Positions 56,058 through 63,906 of a stretch of 64,000 bases of DNA are shown in pieces. The notes below the pieces were generated by a model, which was not told where the DNA came from, made no database searches, and saw only the letters and a list, made by a program, of their open reading frames with translations. A program made the translations under genes and the position numbers. The stretch spans positions 86,324-150,323 of the forward strand of contig NZ_SLZZ01000007.1 in assembly GCF_004346165.1 (NCBI RefSeq), in the 5' to 3' direction. Origin of the DNA: Muricomes intestini (GTDB lineage Bacteria; Bacillota; Clostridia; Lachnospirales; Lachnospiraceae). Every line of letters begins with the position of its first letter. Position 1 is the stretch's first letter.

Positions 56058-57095
56058 TTACGAACGGAAACGGTATTCCGTAACTGTCTGATAGCTCCCG
56101 TCTGCCCGGCATATCGGCCCTGCAAAATTTTCGTGATGAATAGAATCTGGAAAATACTGAGTCTCAAAGCAGATTGCCGAACGTTTTGTATAGACAGCAC
56201 CGCCTTTTCCCTGCTCCTGATCAAGGAAATTTCCTGTATATACCTGCATTCCCGGCATATCTGTCCATACCTCCATAACAATACCACTGACATCACCGGT
56301 CGCCTCAGCTGCCTTAGCAAACTTTCCGTTATTTTTCAATACCCAGTTATGGTCATACCCATGTCCCAGACGGATGGCCTCATAGTCTGCATTAATCCCT
56401 GTGCCTATCGTCTTGGGAGTCCGGAAATCCATGGGAGTTCCCGACACGTCCGCAATCTCTCCTGTGGGTATGGATTCTTCATCCGTTTTTGTAAAATAAT
56501 CCGCGTCAATCATTATCTGATGGTTCAAGACATCTCCGCTGCGATGTCCATCCAGGTTAAAATAGCTGTGATTTGTCATATTGATAATCGTGTCTTTATC
56601 GGGTACGGCATGATATTTGATTCGCACCGTATTATCCTCTGTCAATTCATAGGTAACCCTCATATCAAGACTCCCCGGATACCCCTGATCTTTGTCCGGA
56701 CTGTGAAGAAGGAAGGTGATACTATTCTTTTCTTCTTTCTCTACCTGCCACATGCGCTTGTTGTAATAGTCAATTCCGCTGTGAAGATTGTTGCCGTTCT
56801 CATTTTTCACCAATGTGTAATGGATACCATTAATTTCAAATGAAGCACCGCCGATTCTGTTCGCATTTCTGCCTATGGTTGCCCCGAAAGACGCTTCGCC
56901 TGCTTCATACCCTCCAACGTTATCATAACCAAGAACTACATCCACAGGATTTTTCTCACTGTCAGGTACAATCAGGGAAACAAGTGATGCACCATAATCC
57001 GTAACCGCCAGTTTCATTCCCTTGCTGTTGCCAATTGTATAAAGGCAGGCAGTCCTTCCATCCTTTGTCTTTCCAAATTCTTTTTTCTCCTGCAT
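56058..57095 (-). CDS. galM: Aldose 1-epimerase (galactose mutarotase)
   Basis: Interconverts alpha and beta anomers of hexoses. The 345 residues from the ATG at 57095 (MQEKKEFGKTKDGR), with CGGAGGAG upstream, have the family marks: LVLGYDNVGGYEAGEASFGATIGRNANRI-type substrate loop, NNLHSGI with catalytic His, TNHSYFNLDGH, and the catalytic Glu in ICFETQYFPDSIHHENF. The start lies 1 bp past the ppk stop, so the two are coupled; a functional link is not obvious. Confidence 0.93.
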   Translation of the reverse strand: MQEKKEFGKTKDGRTACLYTIGNSKGMKLAVTDYGASLVSLIVPDSEKNPVDVVLGYDNVGGYEAGEASFGATIGRNANRIGGASFEINGIHYTLVKNENGNNLHSGIDYYNKRMWQVEKEEKNSITFLLHSPDKDQGYPGSLDMRVTYELTEDNTVRIKYHAVPDKDTIINMTNHSYFNLDGHRSGDVLNHQIMIDADYFTKTDEESIPTGEIADVSGTPMDFRTPKTIGTGINADYEAIRLGHGYDHNWVLKNNGKFAKAAEATGDVSGIVMEVWTDMPGMQVYTGNFLDQEQGKGGAVYTKRSAICFETQYFPDSIHHENFAGPICRADGSYQTVTEYRFRS

Positions 57096-57096
57096 A

Positions 57097-59217
57097 TTAA
57101 TTTCTCCTCCGTCTTCTGTCAATTTTTTTTCTAAACCATCTCAGGAAAGATAGTTTTTCTGTTGTTTGCACCTCCGGCTTTGCGCTCAGAGCATCTTTCA
57201 TAAATACTTCCTGGCAATTTACAGCTCCTCCGATTACAGTCTTTTTTTTATATGTCCCGTTGCTTTGTATTACTCTGGCCTTTACATTATCTTTCAACAT
57301 GATATTCAGACTGTACAGGAGCTGTTTTCTGATATTGCTGTCATAAACGGGACATGCGACTTCCACCCGTTTTTCTGTATTTCTGGTCATCATATCTGCC
57401 GAGCCAATGTATACTTTCTGATCTGAGCCATCTCCAAAGACAAACACTCTGGGATGCTCCAGATAACGTCCTACAATACTGGTCACTGTCAGATTGTCGG
57501 TCTCTCCGGGAATCCCCGGCAAGATACAGCAGATGCCGCGTACAATCAAGTCCACCTTCACCCCTGCCTTTGACGCCTCCGCAATCTTATTTATAAAGTC
57601 CATATCCGTCACAGAATTCATTTTCATAATAATTCTTCCGCCGGATTCTTTTTTTATCTCCTCGTCAATCAAGGCCAGAACCTTAAGTTTCAGGCTGATA
57701 GGTGATACAAGCAGATGCCGGTATGTGCCGTCCAGATTGCCGATGGACATATTCTTAAAGAACACCGCAGCGTCTTCTCCAATCTCCTGCATGGATGTCA
57801 TCAGGGAAAAATCTGTATAGAGCCTCGCTGTTTTTTCATTATAATTTCCTGTTCCTATCTGGGTAATGTGCCGAATTTCATTTTTGCTCCTGTATGTGAT
57901 CAGACATATTTTTGAATGTACCTTATAGCCTTCAATGCCATAAATTACCCGGCACCCTGCCTCCTCCATGCGCTCGGACCAGTCAATGTTATTCTGTTCG
58001 TCGAACCGTGCCCTTAGTTCTATCAAAACAGTAACCTCTTTTCCGTTTTCCGCAGCCGCACACAGGTACTCCACAAGCCGGCTCTGTTTTGCCAGGCGGT
58101 AGATTGTAATTTTAATCGTCATCACATTCGGATCCACCGACGCTTCTTTTATCAGCTGCAGAAACGGCTCCATACTTTCATAGGGATAAGAAAGAAGAAT
58201 ATCTCTTTTCTTCACCTGAGCCATCACATTGCCTTTGATGACAGAGGCACACGGCTGGGGAGAGAAAGGCTCCGCAATCAAGGAGCGCTTTAAAGATGAA
58301 GGCACCTTATCTGCTATAGCAAACATATAGTCCAGCTTCATTGGCATCTTTGTGCGGAAAATACAGGACGGAGAAATATTAAACTTATCGCAGAAATATT
58401 CCTCCATCTCCTTTTTCAGGGGATTTGCCACCTCCAGGCGCACCACCGCCATTCTTCTCCGCTTATGGAGGGCTTCCTGCATAATGAAACGAAAATCGTC
58501 ACTGTCCGCATATGCCTCATCGTCCGGAGAAATATCTGCATTTCGTGTGACACAAATATAATTCTTATCCAAAACCTCATACTGCTCGAAAACAAGGTCC
58601 AGATATTCAATAATCACCTTTTCCATTCTAATATAGCGAATGTCATTTCCCGGCAGATATAAAATATCAGAAATAAACTGAGGTACAGGTACAATACCTG
58701 TCATGCTCTTATTTTCCATTCTCAGGTCTGCAACTACATAGATTTCCTTATTCAGTAAATGGGGAAACGGATGATTAACATCCACAATCTGAGGAGACAA
58801 AACAGGCAATACTTGTTCTTTAAAATATTTTTTTGTATATTTCTTTTCCGGCTGCTCCAGTTCTTTGAAATCCAGCCCGCACACTCCGTATGGGGCAAGT
58901 TGTTTTTTAATCTCGCCATAGGTTTTATCCCGTTCCTTATACAGAGGAGCTGCAGCTTTATAAATGGCATCCAGCTGTTCCCCGGGAGTCATCCCTGATT
59001 TACTGTCTCTTGCCGTATTGTCTACAAATGCCATGTCATACAAGCTGCCGACACGGATCATGAAAAATTCATCCAGGTTACTTGTAAATATGGCTACAAA
59101 CTTCATCCGCTCCAAAAGCGGTACATCCGCATCCCTTGCCTCCTCCAGAACCCGCCGGTTAAAACGCAGCCAGGACAGCTCCCGGTTCTGTGTGTAGTTC
59201 AATGTCGCTTCGCTCAT
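57097..59217 (-). CDS. ppk1: Polyphosphate kinase 1
   Basis: Reversible synthesis of polyphosphate from ATP. The 706 residues have four domains. The N-terminal NRELSWLRFNRRVLEEA, the ATP-site SYPYESMEPFLQLIKEA, the catalytic phospho-His in GYKVHSKICLITY, GTGNYNEKTARLYTDFSLMT and the PLD-like C-terminal GSADMMTRNTEKRVEV are all intact. The start is unusual: no Shine-Dalgarno lies in the normal window, and a family A repeat occupies the leader, with GGAGGG 26 nt upstream on the far side of its hairpin. Confidence 0.95.
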   Translation of the reverse strand: MSEATLNYTQNRELSWLRFNRRVLEEARDADVPLLERMKFVAIFTSNLDEFFMIRVGSLYDMAFVDNTARDSKSGMTPGEQLDAIYKAAAPLYKERDKTYGEIKKQLAPYGVCGLDFKELEQPEKKYTKKYFKEQVLPVLSPQIVDVNHPFPHLLNKEIYVVADLRMENKSMTGIVPVPQFISDILYLPGNDIRYIRMEKVIIEYLDLVFEQYEVLDKNYICVTRNADISPDDEAYADSDDFRFIMQEALHKRRRMAVVRLEVANPLKKEMEEYFCDKFNISPSCIFRTKMPMKLDYMFAIADKVPSSLKRSLIAEPFSPQPCASVIKGNVMAQVKKRDILLSYPYESMEPFLQLIKEASVDPNVMTIKITIYRLAKQSRLVEYLCAAAENGKEVTVLIELRARFDEQNNIDWSERMEEAGCRVIYGIEGYKVHSKICLITYRSKNEIRHITQIGTGNYNEKTARLYTDFSLMTSMQEIGEDAAVFFKNMSIGNLDGTYRHLLVSPISLKLKVLALIDEEIKKESGGRIIMKMNSVTDMDFINKIAEASKAGVKVDLIVRGICCILPGIPGETDNLTVTSIVGRYLEHPRVFVFGDGSDQKVYIGSADMMTRNTEKRVEVACPVYDSNIRKQLLYSLNIMLKDNVKARVIQSNGTYKKKTVIGGAVNCQEVFMKDALSAKPEVQTTEKLSFLRWFRKKIDRRRRRN

Positions 59218-59221
59218 ATTT

Positions 59222-59266
59222 AAAATGGGGTCTGACCCCTTTGCCCTCCATTTTCAGAATATTCTT
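59222..59266 (+). repeat. Family A double-hairpin repeat, copy A6, before ppk1
   Basis: AAAATGGGGTCTGACCCCTTTG, CCCTCC, then ATTTTCAGAATATTCTTAA. On the minus strand the hairpin lies between a GGAGGG and the ppk1 start codon. Confidence 0.8.
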
Positions 59267-59327
59267 AACTTTTCAGGAGTGAAATCAAACTTGCCATCTC
59301 TCCTAAAAAACTATTGAAATGTTTCCT

Positions 59328-60185
59328 TTAATCTTCAAGATACTTTATCAATCTCTCGTATTCCTTCTTCATAAGATCATAGCCGTGATTGTAAAATGCT
59401 GTTAAGTTCTCCGGTTTCTTTTCCATTCTCGACACCGGCCTTGCAAGGGGACGCAGTACAAATATCTTTCCTTGTCTCTCCAGGGTCTCCAGATAGTTCA
59501 TTGTATGATTATAGTAAAGGCTTCTTGTCAGAATTGCCTTTATCAGATTCGGATAGGATTCATAAGCTCTGCGGTATATTCTTATCATGCTCCTGGAAAG
59601 CTTTTTCTTCCTGTAGCCCGCATTTCTTGTCAGAATCACCACAATCTTTTCGTTTTCCGATTCCATAGCATGCTTAACCGGTATACTGTCTGCGAGTCCT
59701 CCATCCAGATATGGTGTGTCGTCCACATTTACAATCGGCGTAACCAAAGGCATGCTTGAAGAAGCACGACATATTTTCATCAATTTATCACGGTCCGTGC
59801 GCTCATCAATATATTCTGCCTGTCCGGTCAGACAGTTTGTGACTACAAGTTCGCACTTTATCTCAGACTGCAAATATGTTTCATAGTCAAATGGATATAT
59901 CTGATTTGGAAATATGTCAAAAATCAAATCCATATTCATCAGACTTTTTTCTTTCATGAACTTCCCAAAACCATAATAATAACTTTCGCTTTTGTCCGAG
60001 GGTATCATACAATCTCTCGTCCTGCCAGGTTGTCTGGACACATAGTCTACCGCATTACATGCCCCGGCGGAAACCCCGATTACATGCGATATATATAAGT
60101 CCTGTTCCATCAAATAGTCCAGGACTCCTGATGTAAATACTCCTCTGGTCGCACCGCCCTCTAAGACTAATGTTGCTTTCTGCAT
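59328..60185 (-). CDS. Patatin-like phospholipase
   Basis: Patatin-fold lipid acyl hydrolase of 285 residues. The oxyanion glycine motif LEGGATRGVFTSGVLDYL, nucleophile elbow GVSAGACNA (GxSxG) and catalytic Asp in YLDGGLADSIPV are present, as in RssA/YlbK-type bacterial members. No signal peptide, so probably cytosolic, acting on membrane lipids. It resembles Bacillus YqhO/YlbK; the natural substrate is unknown. GAGGG before the ATG. Upstream of ppk1, separated by a family A repeat. Confidence 0.85.
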   Translation of the reverse strand: MQKATLVLEGGATRGVFTSGVLDYLMEQDLYISHVIGVSAGACNAVDYVSRQPGRTRDCMIPSDKSESYYYGFGKFMKEKSLMNMDLIFDIFPNQIYPFDYETYLQSEIKCELVVTNCLTGQAEYIDERTDRDKLMKICRASSSMPLVTPIVNVDDTPYLDGGLADSIPVKHAMESENEKIVVILTRNAGYRKKKLSRSMIRIYRRAYESYPNLIKAILTRSLYYNHTMNYLETLERQGKIFVLRPLARPVSRMEKKPENLTAFYNHGYDLMKKEYERLIKYLED

Positions 60186-60265
60186 AGTTTTCCCTCACTT
60201 TCCTTTACATTATATAACGATTTCCTTTATTGGGAAACACCCATATTTTAATTTTTACACGAATT

Positions 60266-60290
60266 TTACAGTTCAGCCATGCAAACCTTG
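60266..60290 (+). repeat. Family D end fragment, D6
   Basis: TTACAGTTCAGCCATGCAAA matches the family D end only; the body is missing. Lies between the divergent patatin and ABC-F genes. Confidence 0.45.
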
Positions 60291-60373
60291 CTATTTTACC
60301 GTATCTCATGTTAAGATAACCGTTGGGATTACAGATTGTAATTAGATATGTGAACAGATGAAGGAGAAAAACT

Positions 60374-62008
60374 ATGATCAGTGCAAACAATGTAACCTTG
60401 CGCGTAGGAAAAAAGGCGCTGTTTGAGGATGTAAATATTAAATTTACCAGCGGCAACTGCTATGGAATGATTGGTGCCAACGGTGCAGGAAAATCCACTT
60501 TTTTGAAAATTTTATCCGGTCAGCTGGAGCCCACCAAGGGCGAGGTAGTTATCACCCCGGGAGAACGTCTTTCCTTTCTGCAGCAGGACCATTTTAAATA
60601 TGATGAATATGTAGTACTTGATGCCGTAATTATGGGAAATGCCCGTTTATACGAAATTATGAAGGAAAAAGAGTCTATCTACTCGAAGGAAGACTTTACG
60701 GATGAAGACGGAATCAAGGCAAGTGAGCTGGAAGCGGAATTTGCTACTATGAACGGCTGGGAGGCGGAATCTGATGCCGCCATTCTTCTGAACGGGCTTG
60801 GCATTAGCACAGAACTGCACTCCAAATATCTGAAAACTCTGACCGGAGCGGAAAAAGTCAAAGTCCTGCTTGCTCAGGCCTTATTTGGCAATCCAGACAT
60901 ACTGCTCCTTGACGAGCCTACCAACCATCTGGATTTGGATGCCATTGCCTGGCTGGAAGAATTTTTAATTAACTTTGAGAATACCGTTATCGTGGTATCT
61001 CATGACCGATATTTTTTAAATAAAGTATGTACCCAGATTGCGGATATCGACTATGGCAAGATTCAGCTCTATGCCGGAAACTACGACTTCTGGTATGAAT
61101 CCAGCCAGCTTTTAATCCGTCAGATGAAAGAGGCCAATAAGAAAAAAGAAGAAAAAATCAAAGAACTCCAGGAATTTATTTCTCGCTTCAGTGCCAATGC
61201 CTCCAAATCTAAACAGGCCACTTCCCGTAAGAAGGCCTTGGAGAAAATTGAGCTTGACGAAATCAAGCCTTCCAGCAGAAAATATCCATATATTGATTTC
61301 CGCCCAAGCCGTGAGATTGGAAATGAAGTCCTAACTGTGGAGGGGCTTTCCAAAACTATTGATGGGGAGAAAGTTCTTGACAATATTACTTTCACTTTAG
61401 GACACGATGATAAGGTTGCCTTTGTGGGCAGCAATGAACTGGCTAAAACAGTATTGTTTAAAATATTAATCGGGGAAATGGAGCCTGACGAAGGAACCTA
61501 CAAATGGGGAATCACAACCTCACAGGCATATTTTCCAAAAGATTTCGGCGGGGAGTTTGACAGCGATTATTCCATCACAGAATGGCTGACCCAGTATTCC
61601 GATGATAAAGATGTTACTTATGTCCGTGGATTCCTCGGAAGAATGCTTTTTGCCGGTGAAGACGGTGTGAAACGCCTAAAGGTTCTCTCCGGCGGAGAAA
61701 AGGTGCGCTGCCTGTTATCCAAGATGATGATTTCCGGTGCTAACGTTCTGCTGCTGGATGAACCTACCAACCATCTGGACATGGAGTCCATCACCGCATT
61801 GAACAATGGAATGATAAAGTTCCCCGGTGTACTACTTTTCACCTCCCGTGACCACCAGATTGTACAGACCACAGCAAACCGTATTATGGAAATTGTACCG
61901 GGCGGAAAGCTGATTGACAAAATCACCACCTATGACGAATATCTGGAAAATGATGAAATGGCTAGGAAACGCCAAACTTATACAATTCAGACAGAAGAAA
62001 ACGACTAA
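60374..62008 (+). CDS. ABC-F family ATPase (YbiT/YkpA-like)
   Basis: Soluble double-ATPase without membrane domain, of the ABC-F group that acts on the ribosome. The 544 residues hold two nucleotide domains joined by a charged linker (about 245-310). The first has Walker A GANGAGKST, an LTGAEKVKVLLAQAL signature and LLLDEPTNHLD. The second has a degenerate Walker A (GSNELAKT) but a full LSGGEKVRCLLSKMM signature and LLLDEPTNHLDMESI. The YbiT/YkpA branch is translation-related rather than proven antibiotic resistance. GAAGGAG before the ATG. Confidence 0.88.
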   Translation: MISANNVTLRVGKKALFEDVNIKFTSGNCYGMIGANGAGKSTFLKILSGQLEPTKGEVVITPGERLSFLQQDHFKYDEYVVLDAVIMGNARLYEIMKEKESIYSKEDFTDEDGIKASELEAEFATMNGWEAESDAAILLNGLGISTELHSKYLKTLTGAEKVKVLLAQALFGNPDILLLDEPTNHLDLDAIAWLEEFLINFENTVIVVSHDRYFLNKVCTQIADIDYGKIQLYAGNYDFWYESSQLLIRQMKEANKKKEEKIKELQEFISRFSANASKSKQATSRKKALEKIELDEIKPSSRKYPYIDFRPSREIGNEVLTVEGLSKTIDGEKVLDNITFTLGHDDKVAFVGSNELAKTVLFKILIGEMEPDEGTYKWGITTSQAYFPKDFGGEFDSDYSITEWLTQYSDDKDVTYVRGFLGRMLFAGEDGVKRLKVLSGGEKVRCLLSKMMISGANVLLLDEPTNHLDMESITALNNGMIKFPGVLLFTSRDHQIVQTTANRIMEIVPGGKLIDKITTYDEYLENDEMARKRQTYTIQTEEND

Positions 62009-62009
62009 T

Positions 62010-62038
62010 TTGCATTATCTTGTAAATTCCGCTATTAT
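62010..62038 (+). promoter_or_regulatory. Promoter of the small GNAT gene
   Basis: -35 TTGCAT (62010-62015), 17-bp spacer, -10 TATTAT (62033-62038). An inverted repeat GCTATTAT / ATAATAGC (62031-62056) overlaps the -10. Confidence 0.5.
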
Positions 62039-62084
62039 AATCTCAAAAATAATAGCATCAAGATAACGGAAAGGAGGTTTTAGT

Positions 62085-62360
62085 TTGGAATTTGTACACA
62101 ACCCAAATCAAATTGCAGTATACACCCCGGACTATCTGGTAATCGCAGAAGTCACATTCCCTAATATAGACGATACCACGGTAGATGTGAACCACACATA
62201 TGTAGACGATGTTCTTCGTGGGCAGGGTATCGCCGGGAAACTCATGGAAGAACTAGTTCAGGATCTCAGAGAAAGTGGCAAAAAAGCTGTACTGACCTGC
62301 CCTTATGCCATAAAATGGTTCGAGAAACACCCCGAATACTCAGATGTCGTAAAAACATAA
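62085..62360 (+). CDS. GNAT-like N-acetyltransferase, YjdJ type
   Basis: Small protein of 91 residues with TTG start and a strong AAAGGAGG 7 nt upstream. The segment VDVNHTYVDDVLRGQGIAGKLMEELVQDLRESGKK contains the RGxGxA/G acetyl-CoA-binding motif. The final CPYAIKWFEKHPEYSDVV matches the compact YjdJ/GTL3-type GNAT proteins of about 90 residues. The acceptor is unknown. The stop TAA abuts family A repeat A7, and a bidirectional terminator lies beyond. Confidence 0.85.
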   Translation: MEFVHNPNQIAVYTPDYLVIAEVTFPNIDDTTVDVNHTYVDDVLRGQGIAGKLMEELVQDLRESGKKAVLTCPYAIKWFEKHPEYSDVVKT

Positions 62361-62405
62361 AAGGGGTCAGACCCTTTTGCAGACCGTTTTCAGAATATTC
62401 TTAAG
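62359..62405 (+). repeat. Family A double-hairpin repeat, copy A7
   Basis: AAAAGGGGTCAGACCCTTTTG, CAGACC, then GTTTTCAGAATATTCTTAAG. Shares its first two A residues with the stop codon of the preceding gene. Confidence 0.85.
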
Positions 62406-62419
62406 ATTTAAGCTGTAAG

Positions 62420-62465
62420 AAACCGCCGGCTTTTCTCTGATACTTTGAGAATCCGGCGGTTTTTG
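62420..62465 (+). terminator. Bidirectional terminator
   Basis: Stem AAACCGCCGG / CCGGCGGTTT with an inner TTCTC / GAGAA pairing and T5 on the plus strand; the minus strand reads TTTCTTACAG. Serves the small GNAT gene and the convergent aldolase gene. Confidence 0.85.
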
Positions 62466-63755
62466 CTATTTCAAATTAAATGCATCTTTTATCTCACTAA
62501 TTTGTTTTCCGTCAATTGGAACCATTTCTCCTAAATGCTTTGAAAACACTAGTGCTTTTGCGCTATACTCCGCCACTTCTAGTCTGTCAAAGGCATTGAG
62601 TAAATCATCTCCTGTCACAGCAATGCAATCGTTGTTCACCATAACAATCGGTGTACTTTCACTGAACAGCTGTGCAGATTCTACCGGGTCCCGATAGAAT
62701 TCTGAATACTCTACTTTTGGAATATCACGCATTAAAATATAACTTTCGGGTATAGACCTGGAATCCAAAGGCTCGTCCGTCACCGCATAGGACATAATGT
62801 ATGGAGGATGAGCTATGATTATGGAATTAATCTCCGGATGCTGTGTGTAGATCTCACTGTGAATCTTAATAGCTCTGCTTGGCACCTTGCCGGCCTCTCT
62901 CATATCCCTTTTTATGCAGACAATATCTCCCACGTCCACATATTTTCTATCCACCCCATAGGGCGATATCAAAAACCGCTCTTCGTCCAATCTTACAGAG
63001 AAAGAGCCCTGGGTAGCATTTACAAGACCCTGGTCATATGCTCTGTGAATAATGTTACACATATCTCTTCTTGCAGCTTTTTCCGCGCTGGTAATATTGT
63101 TTCGCACATATTCATCCATATTCAAATGATTCTTTGTATATTTCAGCTGTATTTCTTTTTCTTTCAAATATTTCGGCACGCCGATAATTGAGGCATTGAT
63201 TTGAACTCTTGCGCAGAAATCTAGATTTTCAAAAGCCTTAAACGCGTGAAACAACGTGTCACTTCCGACTACGACACCGTGATTTTCCATTATAGCAATA
63301 TCACAGCCCTTTGCAAATTCTTTTGATATCTTATTACCCAGGTCCGCGCTTCCAGGTAAACCATACTCTGCAATCGCAATGTTGCCGCAGCCGACAAAGG
63401 AATTCGGGCTCAATAGTGTATTTGGTATCTTCCTCACAATACTAAATGCAACTAGTGCTGGAGGATGTGCATGCAAAACTGATCTTATGTCACTTCTTGT
63501 TTTATAAAGCTGTAAATGAAAAGGATACTCGCTGGAAGGCTTGTGGTTCCCGACGATAGTACCGTCCTTTTTAATGCAGACAATGTCTTGTCTCGTTAGA
63601 TTTCCCTTATCCACACTTCCAGGTGTGATCCATACATCACCATTATCGTCCAGTATAGAAAGATTTCCTCCCGATGTAGTCGTCATTCCATAATAATAAA
63701 TACGGTTCATCATCATAACCAGTTGGTCTGCAGGATGAAGTAAATTTATGTTCAT
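62466..63755 (-). CDS. Two-domain class II aldolase/adducin family protein
   Basis: A 429-residue protein made of two tandem class II aldolase/adducin modules. Module 1 (about 1-200) has TSGGNLSI, SSEYPFHLQLYK (catalytic Glu region), zinc ligands in VLHAHPPALVAFS and MENHGVVVG, so it looks active. Module 2 (about 220-420) has ATQGSFSVRL, IHSEIYTQ and IIAHPPYIMSYA but VNNDCIAVTG where the third zinc His should be, so its metal site is degenerate. It resembles L-fuculose-phosphate aldolase or ribulose-phosphate epimerase relatives; substrate unknown. GAAGGAGG precedes the ATG. Confidence 0.8.
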   Translation of the reverse strand: MNINLLHPADQLVMMMNRIYYYGMTTTSGGNLSILDDNGDVWITPGSVDKGNLTRQDIVCIKKDGTIVGNHKPSSEYPFHLQLYKTRSDIRSVLHAHPPALVAFSIVRKIPNTLLSPNSFVGCGNIAIAEYGLPGSADLGNKISKEFAKGCDIAIMENHGVVVGSDTLFHAFKAFENLDFCARVQINASIIGVPKYLKEKEIQLKYTKNHLNMDEYVRNNITSAEKAARRDMCNIIHRAYDQGLVNATQGSFSVRLDEERFLISPYGVDRKYVDVGDIVCIKRDMREAGKVPSRAIKIHSEIYTQHPEINSIIIAHPPYIMSYAVTDEPLDSRSIPESYILMRDIPKVEYSEFYRDPVESAQLFSESTPIVMVNNDCIAVTGDDLLNAFDRLEVAEYSAKALVFSKHLGEMVPIDGKQISEIKDAFNLK

Positions 63756-63784
63756 ATGCTTTTACCTCCTTCAAATGATTTGGC

Positions 63785-63850
63785 GAGAGCCAAAGTGCGG
63801 AGCAATCCGTAGGTATCAGGGGGCAAAATACCTTTTGACCCCTACATCAT
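63785..63850 (-). repeat. Family B element, partial copy B4
   Basis: CAAAGTGCGGAGCAATCCGT ... CCTTTTGACCCCTACATCAT, the same as the right half of B2 (33150-33197) with very few changes. Lies upstream of the aldolase gene start. Confidence 0.8.
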
Positions 63851-63906
63851 TATATTGATTCTATGTAGTTTTGTCAATTGCTTGTCGGCTGTTAAGTTCA
63901 GAATAT

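Noticed and set aside
60374..62008. ABC-F protein as an antibiotic resistance determinant
   Set aside because: The degenerate second Walker A and overall sequence fit the YbiT/YkpA housekeeping branch; no leader-peptide attenuator typical of resistance genes is seen.
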